NCBI RefSeq assembly: GCF_037975245.1
Contig: NC_092583.1
Coordinates: 11,921,764-11,985,763, forward strand
Length of the DNA: 64,000 nt
Source: Apostichopus japonicus
Lineage: Eukaryota; Echinodermata; Holothuroidea; Aspidochirotida; Stichopodidae
Direction: 5' to 3'
Positions 1 through 21,387 of the stretch are shown piece after piece. The translations under genes and the position numbers were made by a program. Position 1 is the first letter of the stretch. The number at the start of each line of letters is the position of its first letter. Under the pieces are notes generated by a model, which saw only the letters and a list, made by a program, of their open reading frames with translations, was not told the DNA's origin and searched no databases.

Positions 1-2492
1 TATAATCTTTCTAAGTTACCTACTAAAATTTAGGGCCTAGGCTTAGACCTAACGTTAGACTTAACTCGCTATGTTTTGTTTTAAATATAACCTAACGTTA
101 AGACCTAGGTATGGCAAGCGTCTCGTACTATTATTACGTTTTAATAACGCTAAATTGCTGTCAAATAAATATGTCATGAAATTTTGAAACATTTAGCCTA
201 CCTGGCTACATAATTGTTGCTGGATTGATTTAACAAGTCAACATGGTTATATTTGATCGCTTTTACGAGTACCAACTTTCAGCGCATTGCATTCACAATC
301 TAAGTGATGTCCAGGTGTGTATACATCAATGCGTTGCCGCCCTATTGTTTTTCGTACTACTGTGACAATAATGCAGCTGTTGTCCGATAGAATTCACAAT
401 GCCGTTTAGTATGCAGTTTAGTATACAAAAAGCATTTGACTGAAGCAAATAAAATATTATATTGATATTATAAATGTCAATAAATGCAGTCAAGTGAATC
501 TATTAAAATCAACAAACGTATCATTCTGTTTTCCGTTTTTTCTAAGCGATTTTTGGGCTACCTGCAGTTTGTCAAAATCACTAACATGTGAAGTAATAGG
601 CTTTAGAAAACGTTTTGTAAAACCTGTTAATAGAGAGGCTACCCGACCCGTGTTATCGACTAGTTTCTTAATTGGTTTCTGTTATCAGCCTGCAAATAAT
701 CGAAAATGTACCTTTTTTAATGCATTGTTTGTGTTTACAATAGCTTAATCATGCCGCATAGTTTAAACACACACACACATTTTCCTTTTGCATTAGTGTC
801 CAAAGAGCCGTTTAGTTAACTATAGCAAGAATAAGACGGCGAAACAAATATGCTTGAGTGAATCTGATGCATTGGAAGAGAAAGTTAATTGCGTTAGCAC
901 TGGTAATTAATGTGCAATGTGTTTCTCTACGTTGGACCACATCACAGCAGACAATTTAGTCTAGGAACACTGAATAATGCTTATTTAAAAAAAAAACGTT
1001 TATTTTGCTTTTTCTCTATATACCTTTGTATTACTTTTGTGCTAACTTTTGTACAACCAAGCACAAGTGGAACAACAGTTGATGTTAAACGATAACACTA
1101 AAAGGTGTTAGCAATTCCTCGGGAGGATGAGTACACCTTTTTGTCCATTATGTTTTATTTCGTTTCCTTATTTACTTTTTAATGCTTTTGAACCCCCACC
1201 CCTGGAAAAAAGGTCACATGGTCCCCATCAATTCTCTAACATTCTACTTTTCATTACACCATGTACACGTTTCCAGATGTGTATTTGGCATGGCATTCCC
1301 AGATCCTCCACCCACATCCCGCCTCACTCATTTGCTCGTTCAAATAAAAGACGAGAAAGACAGAGAACAAACAAGAGGTTTCATATAAGCCTAATGTTGA
1401 CCCAACAAACATCTTTACTCAAAAATGCCGTCAATATTCTTCTCAACGGAAACTTTTTTCTTATAGAGGGCAGCATTTCGAAATGTACATGTTGAAAAGT
1501 TCGTGGTAAATTCCTGTTTACATTCGCAATGTTTGATACGTCTAACTTAGAAAGAATTAAGTTTTAAATATATTTGTAGATATGGGCGAGTTGGGAGGGG
1601 ATTGAGGGGCGGGCAGGGCAGAGCGGGGTGCGTGACGCATGTGTGCCTAGAAACATAAACTAATGTAAAGAAAATATTAAAGAAAAGGTTCGACGACCAC
1701 AATATATATGCGCTGGATAATCCAGTATCAACTGGGTATCGATTGACGAGAGGCTCACAAATGACGTTTAAATCAAATATACGAGATTTTTTTACACTTT
1801 CATCTTTTCAAAACTCACCTGTCTTTATTCAAAATCTCACAATTTTAGCAGCAGCAGTAGCGTAAATCCTCCTCCGTAGGATATGGAAATGTAAATAACA
1901 ATAATCAGCCCTTTCACATCATATCTTCAATATGGAATAGATTTTAAATGATAAATTACGATAATAAAATGAAAAGGAGAGTATAATAAGGAGCATAGCT
2001 TCAAATAAATGAGGGCGCCCGAGTCATTTACTTAGCTTTATTAGATAAGAAACTGTCCCATAATCTTGCACCTACCAGTTGGCATGCATGTTCTACCGAC
2101 ATGGAATACTTGAATTTAGACTACGGTTGGGCTAATTAAGCGCAGAGATATGCTACAATGCCAAGTGCCCTTTTCCAAAATCTTTGAGCATCTCATGCAG
2201 CCATGGTGACTGTTATGACGTCATACACGATTCGCTGACAACGGCGGAAGTGCTAAACCGCCAAACGAAGGCGCACCATGACGTGGATAACACGTGACTT
2301 TCTATTTATGAATTTATTACTTAATATGCACAAATAAATGATTTGTTGATCTCTAAGGAAGATTTTCGGCGACCGCCTATAGGATGCTCCTTTTCCTCAT
2401 TATTGTAATATGCTTTATCTAATCTCGTATATAGCAAACAATTCCGCTGGTATAGGTGTTACCACAGTAGTGTGTTTTAACCCATGCCTGTT

Positions 2493-2494
<2 letters not shown>
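1..2494. other. Intergenic DNA, no gene recognised
   Basis: AT-rich sequence with only short open frames, none of which resembles a known protein or has splice-linked partners. A palindromic CRE-type octamer TGACGTCA lies near 2217. I see no RNA gene and no clear mobile-element ends here. Confidence 0.6.

Positions 2495-2550
<56 letters not shown>
2495..2550. repeat. TA dinucleotide microsatellite
   Basis: About 28 uninterrupted TA units, followed by degenerate ATA-rich sequence to about 2620. The open frames across it (IYIYIY translations) are artefacts of the repeat. Confidence 0.95.
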
Positions 2551-2553
<3 letters not shown>

Positions 2554-3454
2554 GCATATATAAATATACATGTCAATATGTCAATACATATATAAAACTA
2601 TGTATATATACAAATATGCCGACTTGGACTTTGTCAGTAATTCATATTTCACCTTCTATTGATTTTAAGTCATGGTAAGTGTTTGTCCTTTTCTTGTCTT
2701 CATATTTTCATATATTCATATTTTCTGGTAAACTAATTAACAGTCATCGGTATTAGCTCGATGATAATTTTAGCATGCTTTTCGAATTTTTTTAAAAACG
2801 TAGACCTAATTTCCTGGTTTTGATCTGAATCTTCAAATTCTTGCCTAGACATCTAGTAATTAGTGTTTTAAATTCGATAATTTAATACCACAGCGTAGAA
2901 AATATGCTCTTTTTTTTAAATTAAGGGTGAAGATAGAGCATAAGTGAACGCTATTTGACTTTGTGGTATATTTAAGGCCATGCAGTACATACTGATAACC
3001 TTTCCAACAGGGATTTTCTTGTTGCAGCTGAAGTTGAACAACAATTGTTTAGCAAAATTGTTGAAACTGTTCGGAATCTTTCAATGAAAACCACATCCTC
3101 ATATCATTTTGTATTGCGATATTTTGTAAATTCATCTGGCAACAGCTGGATTGATGATGTATTCAGGGAAGGCAGTTGAGCTCAAATTGTAATCCCAGTG
3201 ACGGCGCTACGGGGGATGGGGGGGGGGGGTGGGTGGAGGGCATTTCTATACTCCAATCAATTTGCTTCACCCCTCCCCCAGTTTCGACCCACCGTCGGCT
3301 GCGGTAAGAAGAAAATGGAACATTCTCTCTTACATCCAAATCCTTACTTTGGGTAAACTTAGGCTCACAAAATGTCAAACCATCCGAGGGATTATCGCAC
3401 TGGACTCCTCAGAGGCTTTGAAATATACATGACAAATGGAATTGGATATCTCTA

Positions 3455-3829
3455 CAGGGGCGTCGGAGCCGGTGCGGCAGGTCCGGCGAACGCCGGACCA
3501 ATATTCACGGCGCAAAAAAAGAAAAAGAAAGAAGGTAGGACTAAGAGGAAAAAAATGGCAAAAAATAAAGAACCAAAATGAAACATACTTCAAAATGTGT
3601 TTCAGAAGATTAATCGGGTGGCAGGGGTCTTGTTTTCAAGCTCGGGAAGTGCCATTGCCTGCAATCTGGGAAGCATTTTTTCAAAATTTTCTCCATTACG
3701 CTACGCGCCAACCATGGTGGCGCGTAGCGTAGTTTGACCTACCAAACGCCCCCCCCCCCCCCGATAATTATGATAGATGGCCACACTCTGATCTGCCGTA
3801 CCAATACCAAATAGCTTCCGACGCCCCTG
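3455..3829. mobile_element. hAT-like miniature inverted-repeat element
   Basis: The left end reads CAGGGGCGTCGGAGC and the right end GCTTCCGACGCCCCTG, forming imperfect terminal inverted repeats. Direct repeats CTCTA flank both sides. The CAGGGGCG terminus is typical of hAT-superfamily non-autonomous elements, although the expected 8-bp duplication is reduced to 5 bp of clear match. The interior has no coding capacity. A segment near 3640-3745, including a GCTACGCGCC / GGCGCGTAGC inverted pair, matches the interior of the 5635-6880 element in reverse orientation, so the two are relatives. Confidence 0.7.
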
Positions 3830-5634
3830 CTCTATATGTATTTCTGTGCTTAAGTTAATTTATTTTAAATATTAATAAATGAAAAATTGGTTCATCGATG
3901 ATTATTGCGGGGAGAGGAGGGGATGGGAGGGGGGGGGGGGGTAATTGGAGGAAGGTGGAAGAGGGTAGGCAAAACCATAGATATACATCTGTGGGTCAGA
4001 TTTCCGTAACTCCCGTTTCTATAGTTTAACACGTTTTGTTAGTCAATTTAAGCGGTAACGGTAATGGCATGGGTGGAGGGCAGTGGGGGGGGGGTTGCGC
4101 TCACGTTGATCACGTGATCATTATAGCATATGGTCACATGACATAAATATGATGGTCCCAACCCACAGAACGCTTGAAAGCTGTAAAAATGGGAAAACAA
4201 CGGAGAGAAACAAAAATAACAACCATCGTTTAATTTCAATTGAAATGAGACACTTAAATTGCTTTATGTTTTTATATATTTTCCATTCAAAGTAAGGCAA
4301 TTAAAAAACGCGAATTCTCATGCTTCCTTTGTCATCATTGTGGAAGAGAAGTTCTAGGTGACAGCGGGGTAAGAGCGAGAGAGAGAGAGGGGGGGGTGGG
4401 GGACATGACGTTTTAGCTCTTGGTTACAGCTTTTCAAATAGTTCTGCAGTTTAAATACTGTTATACATTGAACTTCACTCACGACATACCGAGAGAGTCG
4501 AGCCTACACCTGTGTTAGCCTATAGAAAGTCCGTCGTGAAATTGGTCATCACTATAGGACGGAGTATGTTTGGATTGGCGTACCGGTTTACTGACTAGGA
4601 ACCGGCCGCGGAACTGGATCTGAGCTGCAAAAAGCGCAGATATTTTCTTCTTGGTTACGGAAGGTGCTATAATTTCATCCCATGTTCCGAATGGGTCGCT
4701 TAATTCAGGACTTACCACCGCCAGTTGGTTAACTTTAAGACCCATAGCCATTTATACCAGAACCCCCCCTCCCCTCCCCCTCCTTCCCGAGACAGACCGT
4801 CAGCCGCCGGACAGTTTGTCAGTATGGGTTTTCGTTTATATCGGTATATTATTTCTCCAACTGGACGGGTAAACATACAATATATCTAAGCGGTAGCGCC
4901 ACGAGCGGTCTTTCAGCTGTCATAGGTTGGCGACATAGTAATGAAAAACCAACCGCCATATTCTGTTGTGTAGTCACCCGTGGATCTAGATAAGACAAAA
5001 GAGTAATATAATTTTATTAATCTTACGACGCTTTTGCATATACTTAACACGATATAAAATATTACAGAGGGTAGGGAGAAGTGGAGGGGGTGTGGAGGGG
5101 GGGCAGTGCTTGAAGGAGTTATGACTGCAGTCAATAAATTTCCAAAAAATGAAGTGATACGAACAAGTTCACCGACTTTTATCGATACTGAGTTATTTAT
5201 AAAGTGATTGGAATCAAGCACTCAATTCGAGTAAGGAAAACCACTGGCATGGTCTCAGCTGAAGTCGACCTTAAAATGAAATAAAGCGACTAACGTCATT
5301 ACAAATCTGAAAACACTACAATAATGAGTTGTTGACGGTTGGGTCAAGAAGGGGGGGGAGTTGTGGGGGCGGAGAGGGGGGGGTAATGAAGACGGGGAAT
5401 GGGAGGGGATTGATCAAGTTCCGTTGCACATCAACTCCAATGTTTTCTTAATAACTACACAAGAGACCACTATGGCTGGTCTTATTCATGTTTTTGTTTT
5501 GTACTATGCATTATAACAGGGTTTTGAAAGTCCTTCTTTCGAAGTGCGGAGAAACTTACCCGTGGATCGTATTTTGCCCACAAGGATGGTACTAAGTAAG
5601 ACCAGTGTTTGTTACACTCCCCCCCCCCCACACC
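3830..5634. other. Intergenic DNA with G- and C-rich homopolymer runs
   Basis: No supported gene. The stretch holds several runs of 8-12 G or C (near 3930, 4085, 4390, 5100, 5350 and 5620) and a GA-rich tract near 4375-4395. Open frames here are short and unrelated to known proteins. Confidence 0.55.
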
Positions 5635-6880
5635 CAGGGGCGGCGATCTGTTTCAAATATTGGGGGGGACATTTGCTTGGATGCAGGCGAATTACTATCA
5701 AAGCGGAGCGCCACCATTGGTTGGCGCGCAGCGTACAAGAAAATTTCTGGTTTTGATAGCCCCCCAGATCACCGGAAATGGCACTTCTCGGGCTGGAAAA
5801 TGACCAACCAGATGTAAACTTTTGCCTGAGAACCAAGTTTTTCCTAATATTTTTTTTTTCATTCATAACCTTTTTTCAAGATTGTCACCAATCACACATC
5901 ATGTTCGACCTCATTACATCTCCTGTGGATCATTGCTTTTGTAGGTAATTGTACGTAACACCACACAATACCCGTCAGCCCCACTTGTCAAGGTTTTAAG
6001 CGCATTATTTTTTTTCAGAATTTGAATAATAAATTCACTTCAAAACATACTGTTGTACATAATGTTGCACAAAATTTCATCTATGGACAACCAATATAGA
6101 AAAACCCCCCTCAACCCCTAACAGACCGGTCAAAATTGCACGAGTAGAGGGAAGTATGATGAAGAATGTTGGTCAAGGAATTTTCGAAAATTCAGGCACA
6201 GATAAATTATTGGTGTACAAATATTAAAACCTCTCATAACGGCTACTATTAAACTTCGATATCATAGAAAATACCAAACAAATATGCTCGAGGGGGAGGG
6301 CGGTCTCCACCCTTCACCCCCCTCCCTTGGCTACGCACCTGCGGTTAGAAATCTTGTAGGAAACAGGCCAAATGGAAACCAGTGAACTCATATCGATGTG
6401 GATCATAATGATTGTACGTACTTACACTCATACAAAAGATGCAAACCAAATTTCATTACGGATGCAGTCCGTCTAGCTAGTCATTTCGAGGAAAAAAGTA
6501 AAAACTACTTTCGGTCATATATAGTAACAAATTGTGACACGGTTAGACAGGCACCTTGCGAGGAATTTGCCAAGGGAGGGCAAAGCTTGTACCCAGACTT
6601 TGTAAGCGTAGCACCACCATAAGTTGGTGCGAAGCACAAAAGAAAATTTTGGTCGAAAATGTCTCCCAGATCGCTGGAAATGGCACTTCCCAGGCCTTGT
6701 AAGTTGCATCTAAGCATTTTCTATTTTGAAATTACTAGCGATATCATAAAAAAATACAAAACATATGCTTAAAAAAAACTATGCCACCAAATATTGGGGG
6801 GGATATTAGATACTATATCCCCCCACCAAAAATATTGGGGGGACATGTCCCCCCCGTCCCCCCCATGATCGCCGCCCATG
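5635..6880. mobile_element. Composite hAT-like non-autonomous element
   Basis: The terminal inverted repeats are CAGGGGCGGCGATC on the left and GATCGCCGCCCATG on the right. The flanking 8-bp direct repeat CCCACACC is perfect at 5627-5634 and 6881-6888, which is the hAT signature. Two internal blocks, about 5695-5800 and 6605-6705, are diverged copies of each other; both contain AAATGGCACTTC. This suggests that two related elements fused, or that one carries an internal duplication. No transposase is encoded. Confidence 0.85.
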
Positions 6881-7352
6881 CCCACACCCCCGTGACACAT
6901 ACATGATCAGTGGAGAAACACTAATCCATGGTATTCCTTCTCGTAAAGCGGTTAAAAAGTAGAATATTACAGAAACAACGGAAAAGTAGATTATTTCTTC
7001 AAGGCATCTCTTTAATTGACGGTATTGTAATGCAACATGCACTGGTACATATTATGAATGGTTCCTATAGTAATATTACCGTTAGATGTATCAATTTGAA
7101 TCTTCCTTCGTTCCATTGTCTGTCCTTTTTTACTTACTTCATTATACCGGATCGAAGATATAAAATATGTCAGATAGGGAAAAACGCATTTGAATTTTAA
7201 ATTTTTTTTTTTTTTAATTAGACATTTTTTTTCTTACCAACAGGCTAACACTAGGTCGACTTCCGTTAGTAATTAAAAGTTAATAACTGAATAATTTCCC
7301 GTTAATTGTATTTTTTCCGTTCTATTTTCCATAAAATAATTTTTTAACTGTA

Positions 7353-7419
7353 TATAGAACGGGATTCGAACTATAGCAACAAGTGGTTATAATAACATAG
7401 TTCGAAAATCCCGTTCTAT
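7353..7419. repeat. Short hairpin inverted repeat
   Basis: Arms of about 22 bp (left arm begins TATAGAACGGGATTCGAACT; right arm ends ATCCCGTTCTAT) surround a spacer of about 22 bp. It looks like a tiny foldback element. A TTTA tetranucleotide run follows at about 7423-7455. Confidence 0.75.
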
Positions 7420-7914
7420 CCATTTTTATTTATTTATTTATTTATTTATTTAATTATTTGTTGATTGATTTATATTTTGCTTTCTTAAGTTGTGTTCACA
7501 ATTTCCCATTCAGTTTCTCACTCTTGATATAGTCACTTTTTGTTAATCAACACTGTTTGCACATATACAGGCTGACAAGTCCGTTTTCCCAACCCGCATG
7601 GGAACGATTTTTCTTTAGTCTATATATGCACCCGTCATGCAAACTTCATAGACTTTTATGTAAACATGTTCACATTGTTCGGTAAATTTTGCCAACCCGT
7701 AGATCTACACACTGACATTAGACAAACGGGTTTTATGTCGTTATAGGCAAGCTCATCTTTCTCCGATCGACTCGAGTCTAAGTTTAACCTTCTTTTGTCG
7801 CCGCCAATTTCCTGTAATTTGACTCAATGAGTTGTACTCAAATTAAGATGATAATTGTTAAATACGAAACCACCATCCGTTACTTTCTACAAGATGTTAA
7901 AATAGCTGGTTGCT

Positions 7915-8144
<230 letters not shown>

Positions 8145-8170
8145 GTCTGTTCATATATAGTCTGTATAAA

Positions 8171-8476
8171 GTCTGTTCAAAGTATCTCTTTCGAGATCCG
8201 GCTTTAGGAATCACAAATGATTTTCGAGTTGGTTAGCATCATGTTTGATCTCTAGAGTAAGGCAAAATATGTCACCAAAAACAGAACTCGTATTGTTCGA
8301 TACAGGTGACAAACGCCTACAGGAATTACGACCTTTCTTACCGGTTTCGAACCTCTGGACATACAATCAGCGTCCATAGCCTTGTGGTTAGGGTGTCTGC
8401 GTACAGAGCGGAATGCCCGTGGTTTGAATCCCGGTGGAAGCTGAAAGTTTTTTCACCGTTCTTGATTTTCCAACTC
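8171..8476 (+). mobile_element. tRNA-derived SINE, copy 1
   Basis: The block shared with 11842-12140 starts GTCTGTTCAAAGTATCTC. From 8370 it contains a tRNA-like region with an A box (TAGCCTTGTGGTTAG at about 8377) and a B box (GGTTTGAATCC at 8421-8431), the internal RNA polymerase III promoter of tRNA genes. It ends GATTTTCCAACTC before a TA array, which may have grown from the element's tail. About 200 bp of conserved non-tRNA sequence precede the tRNA part, an unusual order for a SINE. Confidence 0.75.
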
Positions 8477-8482
8477 AATACG

Positions 8483-8619
<137 letters not shown>

Positions 8620-8812
8620 ATTGAAATCGCAGTGAGTTGGAAAATCCAAAGCAAGATTGATGTTAAAAGACTTTACTTATTATTTTTGCATAAATTGTAG
8701 CAGGTAATACATGTTTGCTTCAATTTCCTTGAGCCTGGTTGAAAAACAGACAAAATTTGTTGTTACTTTGCGGAAAGTATATTTAAATAAATGTTGGCAA
8801 AAAAATATAAAG

Positions 8813-8917
8813 AGTTGGAAAATCCAGAACAGTGTAAAAACTTCCAGCCTCCACCGGGACATCCTAACAACTGGGCTATGGACGCTGATTGTATATCCAG
8901 AGGTTCGAAACCGGTAA
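8813..8917 (-). mobile_element. tRNA-derived SINE, internally deleted copy
   Basis: This matches the minus strand of the 8171 and 11842 repeats. Reading the minus strand, it runs from TTACCGGTTTCGAACCTCTG through the A-box region (TAGCCCAGTTGTTAGGATG) and jumps to CGGTGGAGGCTGG, so the B-box segment is missing. It ends in the shared terminus GATTTTCCAACTC. Confidence 0.7.
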
Positions 8918-8925
8918 CGAACTGC

Positions 8926-9160
8926 TTAGTCCTTATGCGGATACTCGAATCGCCACATAAGGACTAACGAACTGAGTTAGTCCTGATGTGGCGATATGCG
9001 AGATCCCCACATAAGGACTTGTGAATATTATCGGTATTGGGGTTATTATGGGGCAGAGTTAAGATCGCATGAAAAGGAAATGTTCTTGGTCATTATGTGG
9101 AGGTGCTATTAGTGCCACATAAGTACTTAAATTGTTCTTGGTTATTATGTGGCAATAACT
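8926..9160. repeat. Cluster of CCACATAAGGAC direct and inverted repeats
   Basis: The motif CCACATAAGGACTAA or its complement occurs at least six times, some copies diverged. The strongest pair forms a 19-bp hairpin: the left arm ATCGCCACATAAGGACTAA is at 8949-8967 and the right arm at 8977-8995, with a 9-nt loop and one mismatch. No terminal ends of a known element were found. Confidence 0.7.
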
Positions 9161-9199
9161 TTGTATTCACACAATGACTTAGGTTTACATAATTTGATT

Positions 9200-10328
9200 C
9201 TGCATTTTTTGTCGGTTTTGGCGTTCCATACAATTCTTGTTTATGTGGGTAAGGTGCATCGTCTTCAGTGTTTGTTCTGCATGACTTATGAAGCCTCCTG
9301 TCTGTGTCGAGAATTACCCGTATACGTCTCATCCGACTGTATATCAATTTAATGTATATGATTTATTTCATATCATTTGTTAGCGCAGGGAGTGTATATA
9401 GTATAGCAGCTCTCTGATAAGGATATTAATAGTTTCTCCGCGTTATGAAATCGAAAATAATTTTTGGAATAATTATTATAAAGAGGAGGGAAAAAAGAAG
9501 CTTAATCAGGTAATATTTTATTCGTTTATTCTGTAAAACCGTCTCAAGTGTCGTTCGGTATATGTTATGGAAATTTCTGTTGTCTCTTAGCTTATATTCC
9601 TATCATAGTTGTGTGGAAGAGTAAATATATATATTGTTATCGAATTTATTACAAGTCTGATCTGTAAAAGTGACATTGTCTGGTAAAAGTATATTATGAA
9701 GTGATCGAAACTGTTATCTGTGATGGGGCAGGTGAGGGGGGGTATAACATGTCCCTATAGTATTGTGAAAAGCCAGTAAAAACTGCGCCAATTTGATATG
9801 TTATACGTACGTTTCTTGTGAGTATAAAAGTGCCTTTTTGTTATTTTAAAAGTGCACATTATTGTTCAGAATCATTCTGGAATCTTTGGGTACAGATAGA
9901 GGATCCATATTGTCGTAATATTTGAGGGGAGAATTGGGAGTGGTCTTTCGAATCAAATTCACATATCTCATTGCCCCTTGAAGTATAATTATACCCCTTA
10001 TAGACCATCTGAGCACTCTTCCGCCGCCAGCCGTACAACGACTAACCTGAGGGCCCGGGAGGGGGAGGGGGCGGGAGGGAGTTATGGATTATATTGGCTC
10101 TAAAGCGAATTGTAAAACTGTATCTGCGAAAATAAATGTAAAACAAGATGGTTTATTGTAGATCGCGTTAGATCTCTCGTCACAATAAAAAACAAGCATT
10201 GGGCAGAGTCGTGCTGTGTGGTTCGTTGCAATGGTTTTCAAAACAGATGGTTATCACAATTAGAAAGTTCTGAGTAATGTGTAAAATGTATCGCAGTCAG
10301 TTGTAATCTACAGTTACAAATAGTCGCA
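9200..10328. other. Intergenic DNA, no gene recognised
   Basis: No exon-like segment, RNA gene or repeat end could be supported. A G-rich stretch lies near 10045-10080. Confidence 0.5.
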
Positions 10329-10910
10329 TTGATAATAAGAATACAAAATCACCACGGCAATAACAACAGAAAATCACAGTCACAAGTATACACTCAAAAT
10401 AAATCACAATTACAGTCACAAACACAGTCACCGGGCACTGTGACAGTCACAAGTACACTCAAAATCACCATTGCAAGTCACAAACACAACAAACAGACAA
10501 GATCACAGTCACAATCACAAACAAAACACAGTCGCAATCATAATCGCAATCACTGTCACAATTAGAATGACAATGAAAATCATAGTCACAGTTACCAGCA
10601 TTGCCACAATCACAATCATAATCGAAGTCACCCAGTCACAATCACAAACACAGTCTCGATGTAACAGCTATAGTGACAATCAAACTCACAGGAACTGCCA
10701 TAGTCACTGTCAGTCACAGTGAGAATGACAATCAAAGTCTCGATCGCCATTACCAACATAACGACAGCAATAAATCACCATCACAGTCCAAACCGATCGC
10801 ACACATTATGACAAACACGGTCGCTAGTTGTCATAACAATAATGACAATCACAAACACAAAACAGTCACAACTATATACAATCACATTCAATCAGAGTCG
10901 CACATATACA
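10329..10910. repeat. Degenerate hexamer array (TCACAA/TCACAG)
   Basis: About 580 bp built from variants of TCACAA, TCACAG, ACAATC and CAGTCG, strongly C/A-biased on the plus strand. It keeps a rough 6-bp period and therefore gives QSQSQT-like open frames in several registers. These are not genes. A further piece continues at about 11318-11405 on the far side of the inserted hAT-like element. Confidence 0.85.
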
Positions 10911-10918
10911 CCAATGGC

Positions 10919-11130
10919 CATAGGCGTAGGAGCATAATTTGATTGGGGGCGGGGCTGTAATGACTTGCCCGAAAAATATAACCAAACATTTTTCGTTTCA
11001 AACGTTCAACATGTTAATGTGCAAGTCATATAGGCATTCGTCGGTTATCACATCACATGCCAATAATATACAATCATTTTCCTTGTAATCACCCTCCCAT
11101 ATTGGTTATAATTATTGGGGAAGTCGTTAC

Positions 11131-11168
<38 letters not shown>

Positions 11169-11308
11169 AAGTTTAACCATTGATAAACGCATTGCAAATT
11201 ATTCTTCTTTCAGTAGGTGCCCGAAAATCCTCAGCATATTGCCCGAAATTTTCCAAAACAATTTTGGTTGGTGGAGTGGGGCTACAGCCCCCGCCTCCTA
11301 CGCCTATG
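10919..11308. mobile_element. hAT-like miniature element inside the hexamer array
   Basis: The terminal inverted repeats are CATAGGCGTAGGAGC on the left and CTCCTACGCCTATG on the right. A perfect 8-bp target duplication, CCAATGGC, lies at 10911-10918 and 11309-11316. The interior carries a run of about 11 AAT units (about 11131-11165) and no coding sequence. It split a pre-existing TCACAA-type array, so it is younger than the array. Confidence 0.9.
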
Positions 11309-11841
11309 CCAATGGCGGTCACGATTAAAAACAAACACAGTCGCCGGCATAATTACAATGATAACCATAAAAGTCACATCAGGAAGTACAGTCATGAAGT
11401 GTCATCCTTTATCCCATCTATGCTGTCCATTAAGTTTCTAGTGCATCTACACTTTACGGACGGATTATCTGGGGTTTAATCAGCAACATTCACGCTCCAT
11501 AGACGACGTTAATTAGTACCTACATACCGTCAGCAATTGAATTGATTAAACCAAGCAATCATACCAGCTCATTTCACAAATTTACACGACGAGAGAGAAA
11601 TCATGTCAATCTTGGCGCATGGTGCAAGCGTAGCTGGTACTTTTGAATCTGATAATGTACACAGAAAAAAAAAAACTTTTTAAGGGGCAAGCCAAGCTGT
11701 GATTACGAAATGAATATGTATCAAGTGGTATGACAGATGTATAATAAATGACTTAAGATCATGCATAACACCAAAACAAAATCAATTCCTACCTTTGTCC
11801 CAAAGGTAAACAACAAAGGCAAATAAATATATATAATTGAT

Positions 11842-12140
11842 ATATCGAAACAGTGAAAAATCTTCCAGCCTCCACCGGGATTCGAACTCGGGCCTCCGCT
11901 TTGTACGCGGACACACTAACCACTAGGCTATGGACGCTGATTGTATGTTCAGAGGTTCGAAACCGGTAAGGAAAGTCGTAATTCCACTGTAGGCGTTTGT
12001 CACCTGTATCGAACAATACTAGTTCTGTTTTCGGTGACATATTTTGCCTTATACTGTAGAGATCAAACATGATGCTAACCAACTCGAAATCATTTGTGAT
12101 TCCTAAAGCCGGATCTCGAAAGAGATACTCTGAACAGACT
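11842..12140 (-). mobile_element. tRNA-derived SINE, copy 2
   Basis: Minus-strand copy of the 8171-8476 repeat. Its tRNA-like part is better preserved: A box TAGCCTAGTGGTTAG and B box GTTCGAATCCC, with a TGTCCGCGTACAAAGCGG anticodon-arm-like segment between them. The outer block carries CTTTCGAGATCCGGC and CAAATGATTTCGAGTTGG. Its 3' end is followed by ATA-rich sequence, as in copy 1. Confidence 0.8.
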
Positions 12141-12190
12141 TTTATGTTAATAAAATGGAGGTAAAAAAAATACATAAATCAATAAATTAA

Positions 12191-12230
12191 AATATAAATA
12201 TATATATATAAATATATATATATGTATGTA

Positions 12231-12270
<40 letters not shown>

Positions 12271-12355
12271 CATACATATATATATTTATATATATATAAA
12301 TATATATACATACATATATATATTTATATATATATTTATATATATATATATATAT
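12191..12355. repeat. TA/TACA/TTTA compound microsatellite
   Basis: Alternating TA broken by TACATACA and TTTATA interruptions, ending in a T run and a G run at about 12355-12374, only about 70 bp before the first recognised TMEM163 exon. Confidence 0.95.
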
Positions 12356-12455
12356 TTTTTTTTTGGGGGGGGGGTCAAATAATGTTTCATTTTAAATTAC
12401 ATTTGAGTCTCTCATTTTGTTTTAGACGAGAAAATATTCGGATGGATTAGTTACT

Positions 12456-21387
<8,932 letters not shown>

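Noticed and set aside
3160-3455. Possible hAT element starting at CAGTGACGGCGCTACGG
   Set aside because: The start looks hAT-like, but no matching inverted right end or target duplication was found downstream.
10329-10942. QSQSQT-rich open frames over 78-89 codons
   Set aside because: The degenerate hexamer array stays open in several frames at once. There is no start context, splice partner or family similarity.
11789-12175. A 128-codon minus-strand open frame
   Set aside because: It is the translation of the tRNA-derived SINE and its flank, and parallels the open frame over copy 1.
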